Assembly: GCF_008930665.1 (NCBI RefSeq)
Contig: NZ_PQMG01000002.1
Coordinates: forward strand, 372,001 to 436,000
Reading direction: 5' to 3'
Length of the DNA: 64,000 bases
DNA from: Corynebacterium sp. 74A
GTDB lineage: Bacteria > Actinomycetota > Actinomycetes > Mycobacteriales > Mycobacteriaceae
In this document: one piece after another, positions 50,286-58,216 of the stretch
How the letters are laid out: every line of letters begins with the position of its first letter
Numbering within the stretch: the stretch's first letter is position 1
Translations under genes and position numbers: made by a program
Notes under the pieces: model-generated
What the model was told of the DNA's origin: nothing
Seen by the model: only the letters and a program-made list of their open reading frames with translations
Databases searched by the model: none

Positions 50286-50633
50286 ATGGCCCGTAGAGAA
50301 GTCACCCAGTATTTTGATGATCTCGATCAGACCCCGCTGGAAGAGGACGCCGTCCATATCGTCCACTTCGCCGTCGAGGGTCGTGAGTACGTGCTGGATT
50401 TGTCGGCAGAAAACGCCGCCAAGTTCCGCCAGGACATGCAGCCGTACATGACTGCCGGCCGCGCCGTGAGCACCGCAGGTCGAGGCCGCCGCAAGGCCGC
50501 TGCTGCGACCGGGCGGAATAACCAGTCCCGCGAGATCCGCAAGTGGGCGCAAGACAATGGTTACAAGGTCGCCGCGCGCGGAAAAATCCCCCAAGAGGTC
50601 TACGACGCCTACTATGAGGCCCACGCCAAGTAG
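50286..50633 (+). CDS. lsr2: Lsr2 nucleoid-associated xenogeneic silencer
   Basis: 115 residues. Binds and silences A/T-rich DNA. The N-terminal oligomerisation domain is MARREVTQYFDDLDQTPLEEDAVHI, FAVEGREYVLDLSAENA. The basic linker (GRGRRKAAAATGR) and the C-terminal DNA-binding helices with the AT-hook-like RGK (IRKWAQDNGYKVAARGKIPQEVYDAYY) are intact. The ATG at 50286 has GGAGAGG upstream. The preceding 150 bases are A/T-rich, suggesting autoregulation. Terminator at 50664-50717. Confidence 0.95.
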   Translation: MARREVTQYFDDLDQTPLEEDAVHIVHFAVEGREYVLDLSAENAAKFRQDMQPYMTAGRAVSTAGRGRRKAAAATGRNNQSREIRKWAQDNGYKVAARGKIPQEVYDAYYEAHAK

Positions 50634-50663
50634 AGTTTAAGGTGGATTTTCCTCTCTGAGCCC

Positions 50664-50717
50664 AACTCAGCCCCCTCACCGTACTGATCCCAGTAATGTG
50701 GAGGGCTGAGTTTTTTT
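50664..50717 (+). terminator. Terminator of lsr2
   Basis: 10-bp stem AACTCAGCCC/GGGCTGAGTT with a larger loop, followed by TTTTTA. Confidence 0.85.
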
Positions 50718-50739
50718 ATTCGCACTCTCTAGTCGAAGG

Positions 50740-51345
50740 ATGGACCCCGTGACTATTCGCCGCCTCCGCCAGCTCCCGCTACTTTTCGGCACCGTTGTGG
50801 CCCTTGGTCTGGCAGGATGCACCGACCCCTCCCCCACCCCGAGCCCAGAAACCGACGCGGCGGAAGATAGTAGCGAGGAGGCGTCGACAAGCGATGTGCA
50901 GCCCGCCCTAGCAGTGGACACCATCCCCGAGGCACCCCGTGGCACTGGCGAGCTATGCCCGTATCTGGATGCGCAATTTGTGGCCAATACCAATGGCCAG
51001 CGCGTGCTCGATCAGGGCCTGGATACCCGTTTTGATCCCCCTGCCTGCGTTTTTTGGTCCTATGGGGATAATCCGCAGGTGCTGGTGAGTGTGCGCCATA
51101 ACGAAAATGAGGCCATCGCCCGCCAGGTGGTGGATTGGGCGGCGCCAGTGGGCTCCACCGAGCCAGCCGAGCGGCCCGCCGGTTTTCAGGGCGGGCGCGG
51201 CAGCCTCGGCTCATCCGGGCTGGAGGGCTACTCGGTGTACGCGGTAGCGAAGGGCACCACCAGCGTGGTGGTGTTCAGCGATCAGGAACAAACCATCAAG
51301 CCCGAGTCGATTGCGGAGCAAGTCATCTCCGATCTCGGGCTCTAG
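50740..51345 (+). CDS. DUF2020 lipoprotein
   Basis: About 201 residues. Signal peptide with lipobox LAGC (lipid-modified Cys at about residue 27), a Pro/Thr/Glu-rich linker and a DUF2020 domain (about 70-201) with two conserved Cys (GELCPYLDA, PPACVFWSYG). Attached to the outer face of the membrane. ATG 50740 and GTG 50749 are both possible. Function unknown. A copy of the repeated motif in its GTCGAC form lies in the linker coding region (50880-50893). Confidence 0.85.
   Translation: MDPVTIRRLRQLPLLFGTVVALGLAGCTDPSPTPSPETDAAEDSSEEASTSDVQPALAVDTIPEAPRGTGELCPYLDAQFVANTNGQRVLDQGLDTRFDPPACVFWSYGDNPQVLVSVRHNENEAIARQVVDWAAPVGSTEPAERPAGFQGGRGSLGSSGLEGYSVYAVAKGTTSVVVFSDQEQTIKPESIAEQVISDLGL
50880..50893 (+). 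repeat. Copy 11 of the motif
   Basis: In the DUF2020 lipoprotein linker; GACAAG form, full 14 bp. Confidence 0.7.
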
Positions 51346-51348
51346 GGC

Positions 51349-51501
51349 CTAGACGGATACGTCGTTATAGGGCAGCAGCGGCGAGATCATCGGGAACACT
51401 AGGTCCATCAAGAGGAAGAACACGCCGACCAAAAGCGCGATGAGCAAAATGAGCTTCACCGGCCACGGGCCGGGCAGCAAGCGCCAGATCCATCCATACA
51501 T
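51349..51501 (-). CDS. Small membrane protein paired with the class E sortase
   Basis: 50 residues: MYGWIWRLLPGPWPVKL, then a single hydrophobic helix (about 17-38) and an acidic end NDVSV. The ATG lies directly after the sortase TAA with no gap. Proteins with the YGWIWRxLPGPWPV opening are found next to class E sortases in other actinobacteria, so this is a conserved companion. Too short for a domain call. Confidence 0.8.
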   Translation of the reverse strand: MYGWIWRLLPGPWPVKLILLIALLVGVFFLLMDLVFPMISPLLPYNDVSV

Positions 51502-52335
51502 TTAGCGTTCCTCCAGCTCCGGCGGGGTGAATCCGCCCTGTTTATCGTAATGGGCCACCTGCATGGCGTGAATAATCATGCGCTCCGCATTAGAGAATTG
51601 CGGGTGGCAGGTGGTCATGGTCATGAGCGCCTCGGCGTTGAGGGCAGCTGGGTCATCATCCGTCACCCCGGGGATGGTCTCCAGAACGGACACGTTCGTC
51701 GGCGTGGTGATGGTGCGGCCATAGACCGAGTGATAGTCGCCCGAGGCGATGCGCTGACGCTGCTCTGGGGTGAAGCAGTCGGTGCGCTGATCGCCGTCAT
51801 CCATCGGCAGCACCCGATAGACCTCCCAGGTGTCCTGGGTCTCCACCACCACGGCATCACAGGTATTGAGCTTGCCGAGATCATTAAAGGGCGCGCCCTT
51901 GCCCACGCGGTGGCCCGCGATGGCGAAGTTACCGGCCTCACCGGGCATTTCGGTCTCGGTATAGCGGCCTGGGCCCGAGAGCAGCGTGTGATCGTCGGTG
52001 CCTTCCAGAATGGCGAAATGATAGTCCGAGCCGAAACTCGGCACATACATGCGCGCGAAGGCATCGCCCAGCTCGGGGACCTTCTTCTGACGCGGATTCG
52101 ACCACTGGTGATCGAGCTCTTCATTAGCGGCGGCCTGCTTCTTGCCCGCCTCGAGATTCGTCCAATAGGCCTCGTAGTAGGCAAAGAGCAGGATCAGGAC
52201 ACCGATGGTCAGTAGCAGCTCACCGAGGATCTGCACGACACCGGGGCCATGAGAGCTCGGGGCACGGTGACAACCAGGGCGGGGTCGGCGGGAAGCCCGC
52301 ACCGGCCTTCCAGATTTAGGGACAGGGGCGCTCAT
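51502..52335 (-). CDS. Class E sortase
   Basis: 277 residues. A basic N-terminus and one membrane helix (about 38-56) precede the sortase domain. The catalytic residues are all present: His142 (AIAGHRVGKGAPF), Cys243 (MTTCHPQFSNAER) and Arg252. The preceding TLTTCHP-type context places it in class E, whose members attach LAxTG-type secreted proteins to the cell wall. No sorting-signal substrate is encoded nearby. TAAAAT (52349-52344) puts the RNA start about 2 bases before the ATG. Followed directly by the 50-residue membrane protein. Confidence 0.92.
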   Translation of the reverse strand: MSAPVPKSGRPVRASRRPRPGCHRAPSSHGPGVVQILGELLLTIGVLILLFAYYEAYWTNLEAGKKQAAANEELDHQWSNPRQKKVPELGDAFARMYVPSFGSDYHFAILEGTDDHTLLSGPGRYTETEMPGEAGNFAIAGHRVGKGAPFNDLGKLNTCDAVVVETQDTWEVYRVLPMDDGDQRTDCFTPEQRQRIASGDYHSVYGRTITTPTNVSVLETIPGVTDDDPAALNAEALMTMTTCHPQFSNAERMIIHAMQVAHYDKQGGFTPPELEER

Positions 52336-52538
52336 AGATGGACATTTTAAGCCAGAGTGTCAAGGAGAGCACTATTCATACCGCGCCCTCTGAGTGGTAG
52401 AGGCCGACTGAGCAGCAGACATGGGATGTGTTTTCAGACAACTCATCGGCCTCGGCCGCAGCCCAGGGGTGGGAACGCGCTGGGAAACCTATAGAGTTAT
52501 GGGGGAGATTTTTTACTTATTATCAGTAGGAGAATTCG

Positions 52539-54092
52539 ATGGTTGATGCTCTCGTATTCCCCGTGTCTGGGGTAATGAAGCTCTGGCATATCCTGCTTCA
52601 TGATGGGCTCGGGTTGAACGAATCCCGCGCCTGGCTATTCACCATCTTCGGCCTGATTATCACCGTCCGACTCTCCATCTTCCCCTTCTTCTGGAAACAA
52701 CAGAAGAACAGCCGCATGTCCTATAAGCTGCGCCCTCAGCTCGCGGCGCTGCGCAAGGAATACGGGCTGGTAACCGATCCCGTCATACTCAAAGAGCAGA
52801 AGCGCAAACGCAAGCAGCTCTACAAGGAGAATCAGTACTCGGCCACGGCCGGTTGCGTGCCGGCGCTCATCCAGATCCCCGTATTCATTGGTCTCTACCG
52901 GCTCATGCTGCGCATGGCGCGGCCCTCCGATGGCATCGAATCCGCCCACCACCCGCCTATCGGCATGCTCAGCTCCGAGGAGATGGCGAGTTTTTTGCAG
53001 GTGCGCATCCGCGATGTGCCCATTGCCTCCTACGTAGCCATGTCTGATGAGCAGTTTGCCCTGCTCAACACCAGCCACGACCAAGTGTTTCGCTTCGTGC
53101 TGCCGCTGGTGATCTGCGCCTCCGTGTTCACCACGATCAACATGGTCACCGCCTCGATCCGCAACTACTTCACCTTGGACTTCAACTCCCCGAGCGCGGT
53201 GAAGATGCAGAAGTTCATGCTGCCCTTCATGTTTATGGCGGCCATCTTCCCCATCTACTTCGGCCTGCTCGGCCCCTTCCCCGTGGCCATCGCCATCTAC
53301 TGGTTCGGCAATAACCTGTGGACGCTCACCCAGTCCATGACCACCATGGCGATCATGCACTACCGCTACCCGCTGAGCGAGGAGTTCATCGCCCACCGCG
53401 ACCAGGGACGCGAGAACTATCGCAAGAAGAAAGCCTTCTTCCGGCAGCGGAAATGGGGCGTGCGACGACGACGCCTGCAGTGCATCACCGCCGGTGCATC
53501 CAAGCGGGAGCAGCTCCGCAAAGAGATCGCCATGATCGAAGAGCGGGGCAAAGCCTATGACGAGGCGGTAGCCAAAGCCAAGGCCCAAGCCAAGCAGGCC
53601 TCCAAGGCACTGCGCACCGCCAAAAAAGAACACAAACGGGCCCTCAAGCGCGGCGAGCCGCTACCCCAGCCAGCACCCGCCGCCCCAGATCCCGAGCAGC
53701 AGGAGCAGAAGCCGGCACCCACCCAGAAGCCGAAGCCCCGGATGATCACGCTGCGGCTCGACGAGAAGACGATGGGCGCCCCCACTGCCAGCACGCGCCG
53801 GCAGGCGCCGCGCACAGTACCCGCCATGGCGGAGATCGCCCGCGCCGCGGATACGCCCGCACAGTCCGCTGCACCTCAGCCGACACAGCCAGCACGGTCG
53901 CCGCAGCAGAAGCGGAGCGCGAGCACCCCCGCGCAGCGCCCCACGCGGCGCACAGAGCCCTCCTCGCATGTGCTGCGGCGGAAGGATACGGCCACCGGCC
54001 CCAAGCAGCGCGTGATGCGGCACCTGAAGCCCCATCACGGGCGGCACCGTATGGCTGACGTGAATAAGCCGCGGAAACCGCGGCAGAGTTAG
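52539..54092 (+). CDS. YidC/Oxa1 family membrane insertase, extended C-terminus
   Basis: 517 residues. The insertase core (about 10-275) has the family signatures: the first helix ending at ITVRLSIFPFFWKQQKNSRM (groove Arg), GCVPALIQIPVFIGLYRLM, and the terminal helices with FPIYFGLLGPFPVAIAIYWFGNNLWTLTQ. The remaining 240 residues form a very basic, Ala/Lys coiled segment (REQLRKEIAMIEERGKAYDE) and then a Pro/Thr/Gln-rich tail. Because the main yidC of these bacteria sits with rnpA/rpmH, this is probably a second copy. AGGAG precedes the ATG. Its stop overlaps a copy of the repeated motif. Confidence 0.85.
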   Translation: MVDALVFPVSGVMKLWHILLHDGLGLNESRAWLFTIFGLIITVRLSIFPFFWKQQKNSRMSYKLRPQLAALRKEYGLVTDPVILKEQKRKRKQLYKENQYSATAGCVPALIQIPVFIGLYRLMLRMARPSDGIESAHHPPIGMLSSEEMASFLQVRIRDVPIASYVAMSDEQFALLNTSHDQVFRFVLPLVICASVFTTINMVTASIRNYFTLDFNSPSAVKMQKFMLPFMFMAAIFPIYFGLLGPFPVAIAIYWFGNNLWTLTQSMTTMAIMHYRYPLSEEFIAHRDQGRENYRKKKAFFRQRKWGVRRRRLQCITAGASKREQLRKEIAMIEERGKAYDEAVAKAKAQAKQASKALRTAKKEHKRALKRGEPLPQPAPAAPDPEQQEQKPAPTQKPKPRMITLRLDEKTMGAPTASTRRQAPRTVPAMAEIARAADTPAQSAAPQPTQPARSPQQKRSASTPAQRPTRRTEPSSHVLRRKDTATGPKQRVMRHLKPHHGRHRMADVNKPRKPRQS

Positions 54093-54105
54093 GCGTCGAT
54101 AAGCG
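54092..54105 (+). repeat. Copy 12 of the motif
   Basis: Fills the gap between the convergent YidC and TetR stops and overlaps the YidC TAG; GATAAG form, full 14 bp. Confidence 0.8.
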
Positions 54106-54744
54106 CTAAATGGCGTAGTCGGCGGGTGGTGCGCCGAGCAATTGCTTCGCCAGATCGCGGGCGGTGAGCAGCGGCGCAATATCGTGGGTGAGCTTCGCCC
54201 CGGCGAGGCCGCCGTCGAGGAAGATGAGCAATTGGTTGGCTAGGGACTCGCTGGGGTAGCCGTTTTTCTCGGTCAATAGCGCAGTCATGGTCTCCTGCAA
54301 CCATTTCCGATGGGTTAGAGCGGCGTTGATGATGCCCTGCTCGGATTCGTTTTCGGGTCGGGGATACTCGCTAGCGGCATTTTGAAAGTGGGAACCGCGG
54401 AAGTCTTTGCCTGGTTCGTCCTCGATGACCTTCGTAAAAAACGCGAGGATTTTCTTCTCGGGGTCCTCGTAATCGGCGACGCGCTCTTCCCAATCATTCC
54501 GCCAGTCCTGGTCCAGGGCCTCGAGATAAGCGATCACGAGGGCGTCTTTAGAGCCGAAAAGTGAATAAAGACTTGCCTTGGCCACATCGGCTTCGCGGAG
54601 CACGCGATCAATGCCGATGACGCGGATGCCCTCGGTGGTGAACAGCGCGGTGGCGCTGGCGAGGAGCCGCTCCCGTGGGCTCGGGCGATTCTTGCGCCGT
54701 GCCCGACCAGGCTTCTTGGTTCCTGCACCCTTTGCTGCTGCCAT
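54106..54744 (-). CDS. TetR-family transcriptional regulator
   Basis: 212 residues. N-terminal helix-turn-helix: RERLLASATALFTTEGIRVIGIDRVLREADVAKASLYSLFGSKDALV. The C-terminal ligand domain (about 90-205) is unassigned. Its target is not evident; it is convergent with the YidC gene and its upstream region holds a partial palindrome (54824-54837). Its stop is 13 bases from the YidC stop with only the repeated motif between. Confidence 0.92.
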   Translation of the reverse strand: MAAAKGAGTKKPGRARRKNRPSPRERLLASATALFTTEGIRVIGIDRVLREADVAKASLYSLFGSKDALVIAYLEALDQDWRNDWEERVADYEDPEKKILAFFTKVIEDEPGKDFRGSHFQNAASEYPRPENESEQGIINAALTHRKWLQETMTALLTEKNGYPSESLANQLLIFLDGGLAGAKLTHDIAPLLTARDLAKQLLGAPPADYAI

Positions 54745-54823
54745 CGCTTTCTCCGCTCACCCTTCCTTACTGTGTGCCACACGAGGGCTATGCGCGCGTC
54801 GAGCGCCACCCCCTGCGCGATAT

Positions 54824-54837
54824 AGACGCACCGGTCT
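54824..54837. promoter_or_regulatory. Possible TetR operator half-sites
   Basis: AGAC-N6-GTCT, 80 bases upstream of the tetR start. Short and imperfect, hence weak. Confidence 0.3.
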
Positions 54838-54965
54838 GTTTTATGTCTCTCCTAGCAGCATATCGTGTTTGTGGCGGGCCGTGGTAGCGAATCGGCGACA
54901 GTGTGAATCTACCCAGCGCTGGGCGCGCTCTACGACGCGTATCTTCAACCTTCAGCGCATGAGAA

Positions 54966-54992
54966 AAGCCGCCGGGTTCATCCCGACGGCTT
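54966..54992 (-). terminator. Terminator of the GlsB-family gene
   Basis: Stem AAGCCG-CCGGG paired with CCCG-A-CGGCTT. On the minus strand it ends in CGGCTTTTCTC. Confidence 0.8.
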
Positions 54993-55045
54993 AAAACGTG
55001 ATCTCGCTGTCACCTCCTCTGAAAGGAGGCTGTGCGAGGGATCAA

Positions 55046-55303
55046 CTAGTTCTTCTTGATCTTGCCCACAACCCACAGGAGGAGCACAGCGCCCAGCAAG
55101 CAGGTGAAGAAGCTGAACCACCAGCCACCGGACTCTACGTCCAGGGCAAGGCCGAGGATCAGGCCACCGATGAGGCCGCCGGCAACACCGACGAGGATGT
55201 TCATGCCGATGCCCATCTGAGCATCGGTGCCCATGATCTTAGAGGCAATCCAGCCTGCGAGGCCGCCGATAATGATCCATCCAAAGAATCCAAGTCCGAG
55301 CAT
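55046..55303 (-). CDS. GlsB/YeaQ/YmgE family stress-response membrane protein
   Basis: 85 residues, three membrane helices with glycine-rich packing motifs: GFFGWIIIGGLAGWIASKIMGTDAQMG, GVAGGLIGGLILGLAL and a final helix ending in KIKKN. Members rise under general or acid stress; mechanism unknown. AGAAAGGACAG precedes the ATG. The 5' region contains a strong hairpin (55320-55346) between the universal stress gene and this ribosome site. Confidence 0.9.
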   Translation of the reverse strand: MLGLGFFGWIIIGGLAGWIASKIMGTDAQMGIGMNILVGVAGGLIGGLILGLALDVESGGWWFSFFTCLLGAVLLLWVVGKIKKN

Positions 55304-55319
55304 GTTCTGTCCTTTCTCT

Positions 55320-55346
55320 GTGGTGCCCGCCTAGTGCGGGCACCAC
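55320..55346 (-). promoter_or_regulatory. Strong hairpin in the 5' region of the GlsB-family gene
   Basis: Perfect 11-bp stem GTGGTGCCCGC/GCGGGCACCAC with a 5-base loop. On the minus strand it is followed almost at once by AGAGAAAGGACAG and the ATG at 55303, with no T run. Could be a transcript stabiliser, a translation control element or a terminator for the upstream usp gene. Confidence 0.6.
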
Positions 55347-55470
55347 TAACTTTTAGTCATACATGTGCTGTATGGTGCTCCTACCCGTTTTACAGAGCAG
55401 AAACTCTAAAAGCTACCCTCAGGACATTCCGCACTCAAATCGTGTCCAAACCTTAATATTAGGTTTGGCT

Positions 55471-56373
55471 TTAATCAGGATCGGAATCTGGGCGGACCAC
55501 CATCATCGGGCACGGGGCGGACTGCAGCAGGGCCCGCGAGGTGGAACCCAGCAGCATGCCCTTGAAGCCGCCGCGTCCATGGGAGCCCACCACGAGCAGC
55601 TGGGCACCTTCGGCGGCATCCACTAGGGCGCGCACCGGGCGATCGCGGGTGACAATCTTGTTCACCTTCACGTTCGGGTAGCGCTCGATGAAGGGAGCCA
55701 GACGCTCGTCCAGCATTTCTGCCTGCTCCCGCTCCACGCTTGCCCACTGCTGCTGGGCAGCGGCAAGGCCAGCGAGGGAGGTTTGCACCTGCATATCCAT
55801 CCAAGTGTGCACCGCGTTCAACTCAGCGCCGCGGGCATCCGCCTCAGCGAAAGCATAGGCGGTGGCCTTTTCCGAGACTCCCGAGCCATCCACGCCGACG
55901 ACCACGGGGCCGTACTTGGTGGAATCCAGCACTTGGCTGTCCTCGCGGACCACCACGACCGGGTTATAGGAGTGGCTGACCACTGCGGCAGAGACCGAAC
56001 CCATCACCATGCCGGACAGCCCACCCAAGCCGCGGGAGCCCATGACGATCATGGTGACGTCCTTGGACATCTCCAGCAGCATGTCAATGGGCGAGCCCTC
56101 AGCGATGGTGTGGCCGATCTTGATATCGGGCGCCACCTCGTGCGCGATCGCACGGGCTTCTTCAATCTTCTCGAGAGTTTCCTTTTGCAGGTCGTCGAAA
56201 AGCTCCTGCGGCGGCACCATGCCCTCTGCATAGAGGAACTGGGGCATGGCATAGCTTGCGGCCAGACGAAGGGGCTCGCCGCGCTTCATAGCGGTGTTAG
56301 CGGCCCAGCGCACGGCGGTCTTGGAGGCCTCCGAGCCATCTACGGCAGCAACAATAATTTGCTCTTTGCTCAT
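55471..56373 (-). CDS. Tandem universal stress protein (UspA family)
   Basis: 300 residues, two Usp domains (about 1-150 and 160-300). Each has the nucleotide-binding signature: VMGSRGLGGLSGMVMGSVS in the first and VVGSHGRGGFKGMLLGSTS in the second, so both should bind ATP. The ATG at 56373 begins SKEQIIVAAVDGSEAS. Part of a small stress group with the GlsB and CsbD genes. Regulation not evident. Confidence 0.93.
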   Translation of the reverse strand: MSKEQIIVAAVDGSEASKTAVRWAANTAMKRGEPLRLAASYAMPQFLYAEGMVPPQELFDDLQKETLEKIEEARAIAHEVAPDIKIGHTIAEGSPIDMLLEMSKDVTMIVMGSRGLGGLSGMVMGSVSAAVVSHSYNPVVVVREDSQVLDSTKYGPVVVGVDGSGVSEKATAYAFAEADARGAELNAVHTWMDMQVQTSLAGLAAAQQQWASVEREQAEMLDERLAPFIERYPNVKVNKIVTRDRPVRALVDAAEGAQLLVVGSHGRGGFKGMLLGSTSRALLQSAPCPMMVVRPDSDPD

Positions 56374-56684
56374 CGTGTATCGCCTTCCCAATCACGTGGC
56401 TTAATGTCACCTTCCAGCCTACCTGGATATAGCCCGTGGGGATAGTGTTTATAACCAGTTAGGGCCGAGTGGGGCCAATATCACCCACACACGGGCGTTC
56501 AGCGATCCACCCCGCTCTCCCAGCTGCCACCGGTCACCCCATTATCCCTGCAGCACTACCCCGTGTGAGCTGGCATAATCCCGCCCTAGGCCCAACCCTA
56601 GAGCCTGATCTCGGGCGAATGCACGGCAGACAGAGAAAAGCTCCCGAGCTATCCTGCACAGGATCTCTCGGGAGCTTTATCGCG
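56374..56684. other. Non-coding stretch upstream of the universal stress gene
   Basis: 311 bases. Contains the usp promoter region (A/T-rich around 56420-56460, minus strand) and the tRNA-Ser terminator (56637-56678). No coding frame stands out. Confidence 0.55.
56637..56678 (-). terminator. Terminator of tRNA-Ser(CGA)
   Basis: Perfect 12-bp stem AAAGCTCCCGAG/CTCGGGAGCTTT, followed on the minus strand by TCTCTG. Confidence 0.85.
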
Positions 56685-56772
56685 CGGTGGCGGAGGGATT
56701 TGAACCCTCGGTAGGGGATTACCCTACACTCGCTTTCGAGGCGAGCACCTTCGGCCGCTCGGACACGCCACC
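56685..56772 (-). tRNA. tRNA-Ser (anticodon CGA)
   Basis: 88 bases. Acceptor GGTGGCG/CGCCACC with discriminator G, long variable arm (typical of Ser), T arm with GGTTCAAATCC, anticodon stem CTCGC/GCGAG around loop CTCGAAA. CCA is not encoded. Confidence 0.95.
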
Positions 56773-56904
56773 GCGTAATAGGTTACGGGCGGGTGCGTAG
56801 ATACACCAAATCCGCTGGCGCAGCACCGTTGTCCAGTGGCCGCGCGCAGCGGATCAGGCTCATCAACTTGGCGCTAATGATTCAGTGGCGCCGGAGCGAT
56901 CTTT

Positions 56905-57102
56905 TTAGTTCTTGAACTTACCGAAAACCTCGTTGGCCTTGTCCTTGATGGCTTCGCCGGCTTCCTCGACCTTGTCCTTGACCTCGGACTTAACCTGATC
57001 GGCCTTGCCCTCGTTCTTGACGTCGTCGTTGCCGGTAGCCTCGCCGAAGCCTTCCTTGGCCTTGCCTACGAGATCGTCCTTTGCGTTTTCAAAGTCAGAC
57101 AT
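56905..57102 (-). CDS. CsbD family stress protein
   Basis: 65 residues, almost entirely Lys/Glu/Asp/Ala (DLVGKAKEGFGEATGNDD, KVEEAGEAIKDKANEVFG), a small helical hydrophilic protein of the CsbD family induced by general stress in many bacteria. GGAAGGAGA lies just before the ATG at 57102, which rules out the longer upstream frame. Function unknown beyond the stress association. Confidence 0.92.
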   Translation of the reverse strand: MSDFENAKDDLVGKAKEGFGEATGNDDVKNEGKADQVKSEVKDKVEEAGEAIKDKANEVFGKFKN

Positions 57103-57196
57103 AGAGTCTCCTTCCGTTGGTGAACGTTTATCAATCACCGACAATAGGTGTGAAATCCCTCTCGCGCCACGTCGGGTTGCTTTTGAGACCCAATTG

Positions 57197-57709
57197 TTAC
57201 CCACCATTGCGTAGGTTACGGAAAAACCCCTGCATAAGCCGCTCGCATTCTTCTCGCAATATGCCCCCAATAAGTTCAGGATGGTGCACCGTGAGCGGAT
57301 CTAAAGGGATGTCATAGACGGATCCGCAGGCCCCAGTTTTGGGCTCGTACGCTCCGAAGATAATGCGCCCCACCCTAGCGCCGATGGCCGCGCCGGCGCA
57401 CATGGCGCAGGGCTCGAGAGTGACGACGAGAGTGCAGTCCTCGAGCCGCCAGCCATCGCCGAGCTGCTGTACGGCTGCGCGGATAGCGAGCACCTCGGCG
57501 TGGGCGGTGGGATCGGCATCGGCTTCTCGACGATTCGTTGCCCGCGCCACCTCTTGGCCCCACGGGTCCACAATCACCGCGCCCACGGGAACATCCCCGG
57601 CGGGTGTATCCGCTGCCACTTCGAGGGCGCGGCGCATGAGCGCGCGGGCCTGCTTAAGGTACTGCGGCTCGGGCAGCACGCCCTTAGGAGAGCTCGAGGC
57701 CGGTGGCAT
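57197..57709 (-). CDS. tadA: tRNA-specific adenosine(34) deaminase
   Basis: 170 residues. Converts A34 to inosine in tRNA-Arg(ACG), whose gene is in this window at 59383-59455. Zinc and catalytic residues: TAHAEVLAIR (His and the proton-shuttle Glu) and LEPCAMCAGAAI (two Cys). The ATG at 57709 overlaps the upstream partner gene by 26 bases; a GTG at 57679, just after the partner's stop, is a plausible alternative giving a 160-residue protein. Confidence 0.94.
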   Translation of the reverse strand: MPPASSSPKGVLPEPQYLKQARALMRRALEVAADTPAGDVPVGAVIVDPWGQEVARATNRREADADPTAHAEVLAIRAAVQQLGDGWRLEDCTLVVTLEPCAMCAGAAIGARVGRIIFGAYEPKTGACGSVYDIPLDPLTVHHPELIGGILREECERLMQGFFRNLRNGG

Positions 57710-58178
57710 CGGCGAGTTGTTCCTCGAAACCGAGCTCTTCTGCGATCTTCATCACCGCTTCGGAGGGCCAGAGCTCATCATCGTCGAGGATCACGTCCAT
57801 CACCTGCTCGGACAGGCCGACGTCCTCCAAAATGGTGAAGTCGCCTTCGGCCCATGGGTCGACGTCATCGAGCTCGTCCTCGTCCAGATCAGGCAGGTCG
57901 ATGCCGAGCTCATTGAGCACGTCCTCGGCAAGGTCATCGTCGAGGGCGTAAGTGGCGTCGGACAGCAGGGCGAACACTCGCGACGGAGTGGGCCGGACGA
58001 TGATGAAATAATCATCCTCGCTGCACAGCAGGGCGAAGGCTGGGCCTTCCGCGCGGAGGCTGCGCACGGCGGCGATGGAGGTGTCTAGGCTTTCAAAGTC
58101 ATCTTTGTAGCGCTGCACCTGCCATTGGCCGTTGTTGAGGGTAACCACCACAGAAAAGTCGACGCGATCGGCACTCAT
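57684..58178 (-). CDS. tRNA adenosine deaminase-associated protein
   Basis: 164 residues, acidic. Opens with VDFSVVVTLNNGQWQV and later has long Asp/Glu-rich stretches (LDEDELDDVDPWAEGD). It belongs to the actinobacterial family found directly upstream of tadA; its role is unknown. TACGGT about 8 bases before the ATG suggests a leaderless transcript carrying this gene and tadA. Divergent from tyrA. Confidence 0.87.
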   Translation of the reverse strand: MSADRVDFSVVVTLNNGQWQVQRYKDDFESLDTSIAAVRSLRAEGPAFALLCSEDDYFIIVRPTPSRVFALLSDATYALDDDLAEDVLNELGIDLPDLDEDELDDVDPWAEGDFTILEDVGLSEQVMDVILDDDELWPSEAVMKIAEELGFEEQLADATGLELS

Positions 58179-58216
58179 ACCACGTAACCGTAGTCGTTTT
58201 GTGCCACACTTGTCGG

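Larger units (their letters stand above)
54745..55045. other. Intergenic region upstream of tetR and downstream of the GlsB gene
   Basis: 301 bases, no coding frame supported. Contains a possible operator for the TetR gene (54824-54837, AGAC-N6-GTCT), the GlsB gene terminator (54966-54992) and a second small hairpin (about 55014-55030, CCTCC/GGAGG). Confidence 0.55.
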
